From contig NZ_CALRUC010000092.1 of assembly GCF_943371255.1 (NCBI RefSeq), positions 1 through 17,779 of the forward strand: a stretch of 17,779 nt of DNA, read 5' to 3'. Positions 7,949 to 15,628 of the stretch are shown piece after piece. Each line of letters opens with the position of its first letter. Within the stretch, counting starts at the first letter, position 1. Under the pieces are notes generated by a model. That model saw only the letters and a program-made list of their open reading frames with translations. It was not told the DNA's origin and did not search any database. The position numbers and the translations under genes were made by a program. Source of the stretch: Ferrovibrio terrae_B (GTDB lineage Bacteria > Pseudomonadota > Alphaproteobacteria > Ferrovibrionales > Ferrovibrionaceae).

Positions 7949-8589
7949 TCATTTGGCTCCCAGGTGGCCAGCGCATTGATTGCGGCGGCGGCCATGGCGC
8001 TGCCGCCGCGGCGGCCTTTCAGGGTGGCATAGGCCACGCCCGGCGGTGCATGGTCGATCAGCGCCTGTTTCGATTCGGCGGCACCGACAAAGCCGACCGG
8101 GAAACCGAGAATCGCGGCCGGCTTCGGTGCGCCCTCGTCGTTCAGCATTTCCAGCAGGCGGAACAGCGCGGTCGGTGCATTGCCGATGACGACGACGGCC
8201 CCGGCGAGATGGGGAATCCATAATTCAACCGCCGCGGCCGAGCGCGTGATCTGTTTTTTCTGGCCGATCGCGCGCGCCTCGGGCGTGTTGAGGAAACTGA
8301 GCACGCTGTTGTCAGACGGCAGGCGCGAGCGGATCACACCATAGGCCACCATGTCGACATCGCTCAGGATCGGCTTGCCGCCCTGCAATGCAGTATGGAC
8401 TGCATCTGGCAGATCCGGCGTCCAGGCCAGGTCGGGCAGGATCTCGGGCATGGCGCAGGCATGGATCAGGCGCAGCGCGAGTTCGTCGATGCCCGGCGGC
8501 AGATGCGACAGGTCGACCTCAGCCCTGATCATCTCGAAGCTGAGGCGATAGATCGCGTCGGGATCGCGCAGATAGTCGAACGCCATCAT
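7945..8589 (-). CDS. cobH: Precorrin-8X / cobalt-precorrin-8 methylmutase
   Basis: CobH/CbiC moves the methyl group from C11 to C12, giving (hydrogeno)cobyrinate. The 214-residue product has the family's catalytic histidine in RLIHACAMPEI (His43), then GKPILSDVDMVAYG (71-84), KKQITRSAAAVEL (111-123), VIGNAPTALFRLLEM (134-148), GFPVGFVGAAESK (162-174) and KGRRGGSAMAAAAINAL (191-207). Length and order are normal. Two ATG codons in a row (8589 and 8586) could start it. I list the first because it makes an ATGA overlap with the cbiX stop. It ends in an ATGA overlap with cobL. It is the last step before side-chain amidation by CobB, whose gene lies in block 1. Confidence 0.96.
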   Translation of the reverse strand: MMAFDYLRDPDAIYRLSFEMIRAEVDLSHLPPGIDELALRLIHACAMPEILPDLAWTPDLPDAVHTALQGGKPILSDVDMVAYGVIRSRLPSDNSVLSFLNTPEARAIGQKKQITRSAAAVELWIPHLAGAVVVIGNAPTALFRLLEMLNDEGAPKPAAILGFPVGFVGAAESKQALIDHAPPGVAYATLKGRRGGSAMAAAAINALATWEPNE

Positions 8590-9677
8590 TTAGCCGCGTC
8601 GCTCTTATTCAGGGTCTTCGGCCCCAGCGGATGATCGGCATGGGGATAGGGATGATGCCCGTGATCATGATGCGCGTGATCATGCCCATGGTCATGTCCA
8701 TGTGCATGGCCATGATCGTGTCCATGATCGTTTCCGTGGCCATGCCCGTGTTCATGGGCATGGCCGGTGCCGATGCCTTCGACATGATGGTGATGGCTTT
8801 CCTGCGCCAGGCCCACTTCGTCCTCGAAGCCGAGCACCTGGGCGCGGTATTTGCACATCTGGCAGTTCATGTTGTTGGTACCGGCGAGAATTTCCTGCAG
8901 CCGGTCCTCGAACACCTCCAGCACCATCGGATGGTCGTTCAGGTAGCCGGCCTTGATGAAGTCGATCTGCGGATGCGCGGCAGCAACGATATCGGTGTAC
9001 TCGTAGATACGCTCGACCAGGATGCCAGTGAACAGGAAATACGGAAACACGATGACGCGCTTGTAGCCCAGCCTGGCGACATGCTCCAGCGCAGGCTGCA
9101 CCAGCGGGAAGGTGACGCCGGAATAGGCGGTCTCGCCCCAGCCGAAGCCGAAGCCTTCCCACAGCATGCGCATCACCTTGGCGATGTTGGAATTGGCATC
9201 GGGGTCCGAGGTGCCGCGGCCGACCACGACAAGGCAGGTCTCATGGCGGGCAATACCGTCACCGGCGGCATCGAGCGCGGCCTGGATACGGTCGCCGGCG
9301 GCGCGCAGCATCTTCAGATCGATGCCGAGATCGCGGCCATAGGAGATGGTCACGCCGTCATGCTCGGCCTGATAGCGGTTCAACACGCTCGGAATGTCGT
9401 TCTTGGCATGGCCGGCCGCCATCAGCATGCCGGGCAGGGCCAGAATCCGTGTGTTGCCCTTGGCGCGCAGGGCATCGAGTCCGTCGCGGATGATCGGCGT
9501 GGCGAATTCCAGGAAGCCGAAATCGACATCGTAATGCGGCAGGCGGCGCTTGAGATGCGCGGCCAGCGCGGTGAATTCGGCCACCGCGCGCGCATCGCGG
9601 CTGCCATGGCCGCAGAGCATCACGCCGGTCTTCTGGAACGGGTTATCAATCGGGGGCTTCTGGAACATGCTGGTCAT
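8586..9677 (-). CDS. cbiX: Sirohydrochlorin cobaltochelatase CbiX, long form with MXCXXC motif and His-rich tail
   Basis: CbiX inserts cobalt into sirohydrochlorin, the committing step of the cobalt-early route. The 363-residue product has two CbiX-like halves: residues 17-135 with VMLCGHGSRDARA (19-31, catalytic-type His24) and LPGMLMAAGHAKNDIP (81-96, His90); and residues 146-265 with VVVGRGTSDPDANSNI (150-165) and FPYFLFTGILVERI (211-224). Next comes MNCQMC (270-275), matching the MXCXXC motif that binds a 4Fe-4S cluster in the long Bacillus megaterium CbiX. The tail (295-349) has 25 histidines. It starts at the ATG at 9677; an in-frame ATG at 9668 is possible. It lies 7 bases after the ridA-like stop and overlaps cobH as ATGA. 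CobN in the same operon is a second, late chelatase. Confidence 0.93.
   Translation of the reverse strand: MTSMFQKPPIDNPFQKTGVMLCGHGSRDARAVAEFTALAAHLKRRLPHYDVDFGFLEFATPIIRDGLDALRAKGNTRILALPGMLMAAGHAKNDIPSVLNRYQAEHDGVTISYGRDLGIDLKMLRAAGDRIQAALDAAGDGIARHETCLVVVGRGTSDPDANSNIAKVMRMLWEGFGFGWGETAYSGVTFPLVQPALEHVARLGYKRVIVFPYFLFTGILVERIYEYTDIVAAAHPQIDFIKAGYLNDHPMVLEVFEDRLQEILAGTNNMNCQMCKYRAQVLGFEDEVGLAQESHHHHVEGIGTGHAHEHGHGHGNDHGHDHGHAHGHDHGHDHAHHDHGHHPYPHADHPLGPKTLNKSDAAK
8631..8795 (-). repeat. Low-complexity His-rich coding stretch in cbiX
   Basis: This stretch encodes CbiX residues 295-349, built from irregular GH, DH and AH dipeptides with 25 histidines in 55 residues. On the plus strand it reads as repeated catg/catgat-like units, giving a Met-rich antisense frame with no meaning. 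The units vary in length and spacing, so it is not a clean tandem repeat. Such tails in metal chelatases and metallochaperones are generally taken to hold or buffer metal ions. That role here is inference. Confidence 0.85.
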
Positions 9678-9684
9678 CGCTGCA

Positions 9685-10068
9685 TTATGCCATTGCTATG
9701 GCTTCGATCTCCAGCAGCCAGTCGCTGACCAGCGTCTGGGTCACGATTCCGCTGGAGGCGCATTTGCGGTCACCGAGGATTTCGTTGCGAATCTTGCGGT
9801 TCGGTATTAACTGGCTGTGATCGGTCAGGAAGCTGGTGGTCTTGACCAGATTGTCGAAGCTCATGCCGGCCTCGGCCAGCACCGCCTCGATATTGCGCCA
9901 CACATTGCGGGCCTGGCTCTCGAAATCCGGCGGCACGCTGCCATCGGGTGCAGCCCCGATCTGTCCACTGATGAACAGGATGCGCGTGCCCTCGCTCACC
10001 AGGCAGCCATGGGCATACTGGCCGACCGGGGCGGCAATCGTCTTGGGATCGAGCAGTTCGCGTTTCAA
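9685..10068 (-). CDS. RidA/YjgF-family protein lacking the catalytic arginine
   Basis: The 127-residue product is a single RidA (YjgF/YER057c/UK114) domain: ILFISGQIGAAPDG (residues 30-43), RNVWRNIEAVLAEAGMSFDNLVKTTSFLTD (54-83) and the closing LEIEAIAMA (119-127). Canonical RidA hydrolyses reactive enamines and imines such as 2-aminoacrylate, using an arginine in a PARS-type motif (Arg105 in E. coli). The aligned segment here reads CASSGIV, so the arginine is a serine. It probably belongs to one of the arginine-lacking Rid subfamilies, and its activity is unknown. I chose the TTG at 10068 because AAGGAG (10082-10077) lies 8 bases upstream; GTG 10077 and TTG 10092 are alternatives. It sits between cobO and cbiX in the operon, and its ribosome-binding site touches the cobO stop. 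A specific role in B12 synthesis is not established by sequence. Confidence 0.85.
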   Translation of the reverse strand: MKRELLDPKTIAAPVGQYAHGCLVSEGTRILFISGQIGAAPDGSVPPDFESQARNVWRNIEAVLAEAGMSFDNLVKTTSFLTDHSQLIPNRKIRNEILGDRKCASSGIVTQTLVSDWLLEIEAIAMA

Positions 10069-10076
10069 AATTCCCA

Positions 10077-10082
10077 CTCCTT
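10077..10082 (-). promoter_or_regulatory. Shine-Dalgarno site that decides the ridA-like start
   Basis: Read on the minus strand, this is AAGGAG. It lies 8 bases before the TTG at 10068-10066 and overlaps the first base of the cobO stop codon (10084-10082). It is one of the strongest ribosome-binding sites in the operon, where most junctions rely on ATGA overlaps. The spacing supports the TTG start over the closer GTG at 10077, which overlaps the motif itself. Confidence 0.7.
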
Positions 10083-10726
10083 CAAAACTCAATGCCCTTC
10101 TGGGCTTTCACGCCGGCCTGGAAGGGATGCTTGATTTCCGTCATCTCGGTCACCAGGTCGGCGGCCTCGATCAGTTCCGGCTTGGCATTGCGGCCGGTCA
10201 CCACGATATGCAGCTGCGGCGGGCGGTTTTTCAGCGCCGCCACCACCTCGGCAAGATCGAGATAGTCGTAACGCAGCACGATGTTGAGTTCGTCGAACAC
10301 CAGCATGTCATAGGCCGGTTCGGCGCCGCGGCAAGCCTCGATCATGCGTTTGGCTTCCGCCCAGGCGGCGTTGGCCGCCGCGATGTCGCGGGCGCGGTCC
10401 TGGGTGTCCCAGGTGAAGCCCTCGCCCATCGCCTTGATCGTCACCTGCTCGGGAAACATTTCCAGCACCGGGCGTTCGCCGGTCTGCCACTTGCCCTTGA
10501 CGAACTGCACGATGCCGACGCGGAAGCCGTTGCCGATGGCGCGCACGGCGAGGCCGAAGGCGGCGGTCGACTTGCCCTTGCCCTTGCCGGTATGGACCAT
10601 GAGCAGGCCCTTCTCGATGGTCTTGGTCGCCAGCATGCGGTCGCGCACCTCTTTGCGCTTCTTCGCCTTCTCGTTGGCGCGGGCGTTGACCTCGTCCTCG
10701 CTCAGACCGGTTTCCTTGATCTTCAT
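10082..10726 (-). CDS. cobO: Corrinoid adenosyltransferase CobO/BtuR
   Basis: CobO (CobA/BtuR family) transfers the adenosyl group of ATP to the reduced cobalt of cobyrinate diamide and other corrinoids, forming the upper ligand of coenzyme B12. The 214-residue product has the characteristic P-loop HTGKGKGKSTAAFG (residues 45-58), IVQFVKGKW (72-80), GEGFTWDTQD (101-110), VFDELNIVLRYDYLD (143-157) and VVTGRNAKPELIEAADLVTEM (175-195). The lysine- and arginine-rich N-terminal stretch (20-30) is usual for the family. The ATG at 10726 overlaps the cobN stop as ATGA, which fixes the start; the frame continues to 10780 inside cobN. The pairing of cobN and cobO is common in cobalt-late clusters. Confidence 0.96.
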   Translation of the reverse strand: MKIKETGLSEDEVNARANEKAKKRKEVRDRMLATKTIEKGLLMVHTGKGKGKSTAAFGLAVRAIGNGFRVGIVQFVKGKWQTGERPVLEMFPEQVTIKAMGEGFTWDTQDRARDIAAANAAWAEAKRMIEACRGAEPAYDMLVFDELNIVLRYDYLDLAEVVAALKNRPPQLHIVVTGRNAKPELIEAADLVTEMTEIKHPFQAGVKAQKGIEF

Positions 10727-13700
10727 GCGGCCAGCATCCTTTCCAGCAGTTCGGCGGCCGAATTGGCCTTCGGCCGCCACAGGCCGCGGCGGATCGCCTC
10801 AGCAAAGCGTTCGGCGATTTCGCGGGCCCCGGCCGGATTGTTGTCCTGCAGGAAGCTGCGCGTATCAGAATCGGCGAGATAGGCGTCATACAGCGCCTCG
10901 AACTGGTGATCCCGCACCAGGCCGGTGGTGGCGGCAAAGGCAAACAGGTAATCCACCGTGGCGGCGATCTCGAAGGCGCCCTTGTAGCCATGGCGCTTGA
11001 CGCCCTCGATCCATTTCGGATTGGCGGCGCGGCCGCGCACGACGCGGGCGATCTCTTCCTCCAGCCGGCGGATGCGCGGCGCCTCGGGCCGTGAATGGTC
11101 GTTGTGATAGGCGGTCGGTGCAGCGCCCGACGCATACTGGACGGCAGCCACCGCGCCGCCCTCGAACTGGTAATAGTCGTCGGAATCGAGCAGGTCGTGC
11201 TCGCGGTTGTCCTGGTTCTGCACGATGGTGTCGACGCCGCTCAGGCGCTGTACGAAGACCTCCGCATCGGCGATGCCTTCCGAATCCTGGCCATAGGCAT
11301 AGCCGCCCCAGGCGATATAGGCCCTGGCCAGATCGGCCGTCTCGGTCCAGCCGCCCTGGTCGATCAGGGCCTGCAGGCCGGCGCCATAGGCGCCCGGCTG
11401 CGAGCCGAACACGCGATAGCCGGCACGGCGCTGGGCTTCCGCAGCATCAATGCCGCGCGCGGTCATGGCGGCGATCTCGTCGCGCACGCGCTGGGCCAGC
11501 GGGTTGACCTCCGGCGGCTCGTCCAGCGCCTGCACGGCGCGGCTGGCGGCATCGAACAGGTTCAGCTGCGCGGGGAAGGCATCGCGGAAAAAGCCGCTCA
11601 CCTTCAGGGTCACGTCGATGCGCGGGCGATCCAGCAGGTCGGGCGGCACGATCTCGAATCCGGTGACGCGGCCGGACGCGCCTTCCCATGTCGGACGCGC
11701 GCCGATCAGCGCCAGTGCCTGGGCGATATCGTCGCCGCCGGTGCGCATGTTGGCAGTGCCCCAGGCATTCAGCAGGATGGCGCGCGGCCATTCGCCATGA
11801 TCCTGGCGGTGGCGCTGCAGCAGGGCATCGGCCGACTGCCAGCCCAGCGTCCAGGCCGCCGGGGTTGGCAGGCTGCGCGCATCCAGCGAGAAGAAGTTGC
11901 GTCCGGTCGGCAGCACTTCGGGCCGGCCGCGCGTCGGTGCGCCGCTCGGTCCCGGCGGCACGAAGCGGCCATCCAGGCCGCGCAGCAGATTCTCGATCTC
12001 GGCGCGGCCGCAACTCAGCACCGCGGCGCGCAGGCGATAGTCGATTTCCTGCAGCACGGCTTTCGTTGCCGTCCAGGCTTCGTCGGGCAGCCGCCGGTCC
12101 GCCACCAGCTGCTTGGCCAGAATCTCCAGCCGCTCGATGGTGTCGCCATGGCTGCGCCACGCCCCCGGCGCCAGGCCGGCCAGCACGGCCGGCTGCGGCC
12201 CGGTCCACACGGCGGCGTAATCGGTGCCCAAAGGATCGAAGCCCAGGCCGAGATCAGCAGTCAGAGCACGCAGGATCGAGGCATTGCCATCCTTGCCGTC
12301 GTTGCGCGGCAGGCGCACCAGCGCCACCAGCAGATCGATCAGCTGCTCGCCATGGGGCTTGGTGCCATAGACATGCAGGCCGTCGCGGATCTGCAGCTCT
12401 TTCAGGTCGCACAGATGATTGTCGAGTTTCAGCAGCGCGGTTTCGGTTGCCTCGCCGATCTGGATGTCGCAATCGGCATCGAGGCCAAGCCGCCGCGTTT
12501 CGGCGATGATGCGTTCGGCCAGCAGCGGCAGGCGCCGGCGATCCATGCCGGCAGCCTCGTAATACTCATCCACCAGCTGTTCCAGGGCGGCAAGATCGCC
12601 ATAGATTTCAGCCCGCGTCAGCGGTGGCGTCAGGTGATCCAGGATCACCGCCGCCGTGCGGCGCTTTGCCTGCGTGCCCTCGCCGGGATCGTTGACGATG
12701 AAGGGATAGAGCTGCGGCATCGGGCCGAACACGGCCTCGGGCAGGCAGTCCTCGCTCAGCGCCAGCGCCTTGCCGGGCAGCCATTCCAGATTGCCATGCT
12801 TGCCGCAATGGATCACCGCATCGGCGCCAAAGCTCTCGCGCAGCCAGGCATAGGCGGCGAAATAGTGATGCGGCGGCACCAGGTCGGGATCATGGTAGCT
12901 GCGCGCCGGATCGATGTTGTAGCCGCGCGCCGGCTGGATCATCACCGCCACATTGCCCAGCGGCAGAACCGGCAGGGCAAAACCGTTGCGTCCGTCAGCA
13001 CCGGCATCGATATGCGGATCATCTTCCGGCTCGCCCCAGCGTTCGCTCACCGCCTGCTGGATCGCCGGCGGCAGGCGTTCGAAGAAGCGGCGATACAGCA
13101 CCAGCGGATAGACCACGCGCACCCGCCGGCCGGCGGCCGAGGCGAAGTCGTTGGTAACGCCCTCGATCAGTGCCTCGATCAGGCGGTTGCCGCTGACCGG
13201 CAGGGCGTTCAATTCATAGCCGGCGTCTTTCATCGCGCGCAGGATTTCCACCGCGCTCTGCGGCGTATCGAGGCCCACGCCATTGCCGATGCGGCCATCG
13301 CGGTTGGGATAATTCGCCATCACCAGGGCGACCTTGCGTTCTGCCGGCGCCAGCCGGCCGAGCCGCGACCAGGCGCAGGCCAGCCTGGCGACGAAGCGGC
13401 AGCGGCCGTAATCCGGCTGCAGCCGCACGATGCTGCATTCGGTGCGGGCATCGAACTGCGCCTCGGCCTTGAAGGCGACGGCGCGGCTCAGGATTCTGCC
13501 GTCGATCTCGGGCAGGGCCACGGCGATGGCAAGGTCGCGTGGATTGAGGCCGCGCGTGCCGGCTTTCCAGTCTTCCGCCGGCTGCGTGGCAAACACCACC
13601 TGCAGCACCGGGCAGTCGCACTGGCCGAGCGGGTCTTCGCTGCCGCCGTCATTGCCGGTCGGGCTGCCGAGCGCGAAGCTGGTGGCATTCAGGATCACAT

Positions 13701-14490
13701 CGGGCAGCGCGTGGTCCAGCAGCGTGCTGACAATATCCGACGACAGCCGGTCCTTCAGGCTGGTGACAAAAATCGGCAGCGGATTGAGGCCTTCGGCACC
13801 CAGCGATTCGATCAGCGCATCGACGGCGGCCAGATCGCCGGCCTGCATCAGGGCGCGATAGAACACGATGGCGGCCACCGGCTGGGGGATCGCCTTCCGG
13901 CTGGCCCAGATCTGGCGCAGGCTGTCGAGATCGGGATCGCTCAGACTCGGCCAGTACAGGCCGGCGGCCGGCAGCGGCCTGGCATCCGGCGGGTCTTCGT
14001 CATGGCCGATCAGGGCGGCGGCACGGCGCAGGGCGTGGCGCAGATTCTCGATGCCGCCCTCGCGGAAATAGCCGAACAGTGCGGCACGGCTGTCGTCATC
14101 GACGGTGGAAAATCCGTCCAGTCCCGGATCGGGCTGGCGGTCGCCGGGCAGGAAGGCGAGCGCGATGCCGCGCGCGCGGCACAGGTCGCTCAGGCGTTCC
14201 ACGCCATAGGCCCAGTAGCTCTGCCCGCCCAGCAGGCGCACGATCACCAGCCGGGCATGGGCAATCACGCTGTCGGCATAGAGATCGACGGCATAGGGAT
14301 GGCCCAGTTGCAGAAGGTTGGCCAGCCGCAGGGTGGGGAAGTTATCGGGCAGCGCGGCATAGGCGCTGCTCAGCGCCGAGAGTTCGGTATCGGCAGCAGA
14401 CAGAATGACAATGTCGGCCGGCGACTGCTTCAGGTCGACGGCGCCCTCTGTCGCTGCCGCGCCGCCGGGTATGGCATTGAGCAGATGCAC
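10723..14490 (-). CDS. cobN: Aerobic cobaltochelatase large subunit CobN
   Basis: CobN is the large, substrate-binding subunit of the ATP-dependent CobNST chelatase, which inserts cobalt into hydrogenobyrinate a,c-diamide in the cobalt-late pathway. It is related to the ChlH/BchH subunit of magnesium chelatase. The 1255-residue length is normal. Visible motifs are ALVMANYPNRDGRIGNGVG near residue 395, AVIHCGKHGNLEWLPGKAL near 565, the VNDPGEGTQAKRR segment near 605, WGTANMRTGGDDIAQAL near 915 and HDLLDSDDYYQFEGG near 1105. The GTG at 14490 has GGAG (14499-14496) 5 bases upstream, and lies 18 bases after the cobW stop. The 3' end overlaps cobO as ATGA. The AAA+ partners CobS and CobT are not in the window; they are often encoded elsewhere. 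I see no frameshift. Confidence 0.97.
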   Translation of the reverse strand: MHLLNAIPGGAAATEGAVDLKQSPADIVILSAADTELSALSSAYAALPDNFPTLRLANLLQLGHPYAVDLYADSVIAHARLVIVRLLGGQSYWAYGVERLSDLCRARGIALAFLPGDRQPDPGLDGFSTVDDDSRAALFGYFREGGIENLRHALRRAAALIGHDEDPPDARPLPAAGLYWPSLSDPDLDSLRQIWASRKAIPQPVAAIVFYRALMQAGDLAAVDALIESLGAEGLNPLPIFVTSLKDRLSSDIVSTLLDHALPDVILNATSFALGSPTGNDGGSEDPLGQCDCPVLQVVFATQPAEDWKAGTRGLNPRDLAIAVALPEIDGRILSRAVAFKAEAQFDARTECSIVRLQPDYGRCRFVARLACAWSRLGRLAPAERKVALVMANYPNRDGRIGNGVGLDTPQSAVEILRAMKDAGYELNALPVSGNRLIEALIEGVTNDFASAAGRRVRVVYPLVLYRRFFERLPPAIQQAVSERWGEPEDDPHIDAGADGRNGFALPVLPLGNVAVMIQPARGYNIDPARSYHDPDLVPPHHYFAAYAWLRESFGADAVIHCGKHGNLEWLPGKALALSEDCLPEAVFGPMPQLYPFIVNDPGEGTQAKRRTAAVILDHLTPPLTRAEIYGDLAALEQLVDEYYEAAGMDRRRLPLLAERIIAETRRLGLDADCDIQIGEATETALLKLDNHLCDLKELQIRDGLHVYGTKPHGEQLIDLLVALVRLPRNDGKDGNASILRALTADLGLGFDPLGTDYAAVWTGPQPAVLAGLAPGAWRSHGDTIERLEILAKQLVADRRLPDEAWTATKAVLQEIDYRLRAAVLSCGRAEIENLLRGLDGRFVPPGPSGAPTRGRPEVLPTGRNFFSLDARSLPTPAAWTLGWQSADALLQRHRQDHGEWPRAILLNAWGTANMRTGGDDIAQALALIGARPTWEGASGRVTGFEIVPPDLLDRPRIDVTLKVSGFFRDAFPAQLNLFDAASRAVQALDEPPEVNPLAQRVRDEIAAMTARGIDAAEAQRRAGYRVFGSQPGAYGAGLQALIDQGGWTETADLARAYIAWGGYAYGQDSEGIADAEVFVQRLSGVDTIVQNQDNREHDLLDSDDYYQFEGGAVAAVQYASGAAPTAYHNDHSRPEAPRIRRLEEEIARVVRGRAANPKWIEGVKRHGYKGAFEIAATVDYLFAFAATTGLVRDHQFEALYDAYLADSDTRSFLQDNNPAGAREIAERFAEAIRRGLWRPKANSAAELLERMLAA

Positions 14491-14508
14491 GGCGGCTCCA
14501 GCGTTGCG

Positions 14509-15549
14509 TCAGGCCGCGAGAGCGGCGCGGATGGCCGCCTCGTCGAGTCCGGCGCGACCGATCACCACCAGACGGGTGGCGCGCGGCTCATGGCTCTGCC
14601 AGTCGCGGTCGTAGTAATGCGACAGGCGCGCACCGACGCCCTGCAGCACCAGCCGCATGGTCTTGCCGACGATGGCGACAAAGCCCTTCACACGCAGGAT
14701 ATCGTGTTCGTCGATCACCGGCGCCAGGCGCTGCAGCAGCGCCTCGGGCGCCGTCTGTTCGGGCAGCGTGATGCTGAAGCTGAAGAAATCCTCATGGTCG
14801 TGGTCGTCTTCATCATCGTGATGCGACTTGCGCGCGCCGATATCGTCTTCGGCCGCGGCATGCAGGCCGAGCAGGATATCGGCGGCGATCTCGCCCTTGC
14901 TGATCGCCAGCGTCTTCACGCCCTGGCGCAGATGCGTGCCGATCTCGCTGCGCACATTCGCCATCGCATCCTCGTCCAGCAGGTCGGCCTTGTTCAGCAG
15001 CACCAGGTCGGCGCAACCGAGCTGGTCCTCGAACAGTTCCTCCAGCGGATTGTCATGATCGAGATTGGGATCGGCGGCGCGCTGGGCGGCCAGCGCGTCT
15101 TCATCCTCGGCAAACCGCCCTTCCGCCACGGCGGCGGCATCCACCACGGTGATCACGCCGTCTACCGTGGTGCGGCTCCTGATACCGGGCCAGGCAAAGG
15201 CCTGAACCAGGGGTTTCGGCAAGGCGAGGCCGGAGGTCTCGATGACGATATGCGTGGGCGGATTGGGGCGATCCAGCAGCTTTTGCAGGGTGGGCAGGAA
15301 ATCGTCGGCGACCGTGCAGCACAGGCAGCCATTGGCCAGCTCGACGATGTCGTCTTCCGTGCAATCGGGCGCGCCGCAGCTTTTCAGCAGTTCGCCGTCG
15401 ATACCCACCTCGCCGAATTCATTGACGATCAGCGCAATGCGCCGGCCATTGGCATGGGTGATGAGATGGCGGATCAGCGTGGTCTTGCCGGCACCGAGGA
15501 AGCCGGTCACCACGGTCGCGGGAATTTTCTGGGCGGGACTCTTCTGCAT
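14509..15549 (-). CDS. cobW: CobW-type GTP-dependent metallochaperone
   Basis: CobW belongs to the G3E GTPases and is thought to deliver cobalt to the B12 pathway. The 346-residue product has a Walker A GFLGAGKTT (residues 16-24), the metal-site motif GCLCC (74-78), IETSGLALP (103-111), NKAD (186-189), and an acidic/histidine linker HHDDEDDHDHED (243-254) before the C-terminal CobW domain (about 255-346). GCLCC marks the family, and the linker resembles metal-binding stretches of cobalt and zinc members. Zinc chaperones of the same family are the main alternative, but the place at the head of a B12 operon behind a cobalamin riboswitch supports CobW. I chose the ATG at 15549, which has AGGA 10 bases upstream. 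In-frame starts at 15570 (ATG) and 15648 (GTG) would add 7 or 33 unfamiliar residues. Confidence 0.95.
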   Translation of the reverse strand: MQKSPAQKIPATVVTGFLGAGKTTLIRHLITHANGRRIALIVNEFGEVGIDGELLKSCGAPDCTEDDIVELANGCLCCTVADDFLPTLQKLLDRPNPPTHIVIETSGLALPKPLVQAFAWPGIRSRTTVDGVITVVDAAAVAEGRFAEDEDALAAQRAADPNLDHDNPLEELFEDQLGCADLVLLNKADLLDEDAMANVRSEIGTHLRQGVKTLAISKGEIAADILLGLHAAAEDDIGARKSHHDDEDDHDHEDFFSFSITLPEQTAPEALLQRLAPVIDEHDILRVKGFVAIVGKTMRLVLQGVGARLSHYYDRDWQSHEPRATRLVVIGRAGLDEAAIRAALAA

Positions 15550-15603
15550 TTTTCTAGCGTCCTGTTGCATGACGCCGACGCGGACCATGGCCGTGCCGAT
15601 CCT

Positions 15604-15628
15604 GCCGCTGCGCCAGTCCTCCAGCGGC
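15604..15628 (-). promoter_or_regulatory. Stem-loop between the riboswitch and cobW
   Basis: On the minus strand GCCGCUG and CAGCGGC pair perfectly over 7 bases around an 11-base loop. No uridine run follows, so it does not look like an intrinsic terminator. It lies about 55 bases before the chosen cobW start and inside the 33-codon in-frame extension. It could be part of the riboswitch expression platform, or simply GC-rich chance pairing. Confidence 0.35.

Noticed and set aside
8631..8795. Repeat-like stretch considered as a CRISPR or tandem repeat array
   Set aside because: Units are irregular, have no spacer structure, and encode the His-rich tail in frame.
8631..9728. Met-rich plus-strand frame opposite cbiX
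   Set aside because: The methionine runs are the reverse complement of the histidine codons in the CbiX tail. No independent gene signal.
10723..14490. CobN as a magnesium chelatase subunit (BchH/ChlH)
   Set aside because: The families are related, but direct linkage to cobW and cobO, and no photosynthesis genes in the window, favour CobN.
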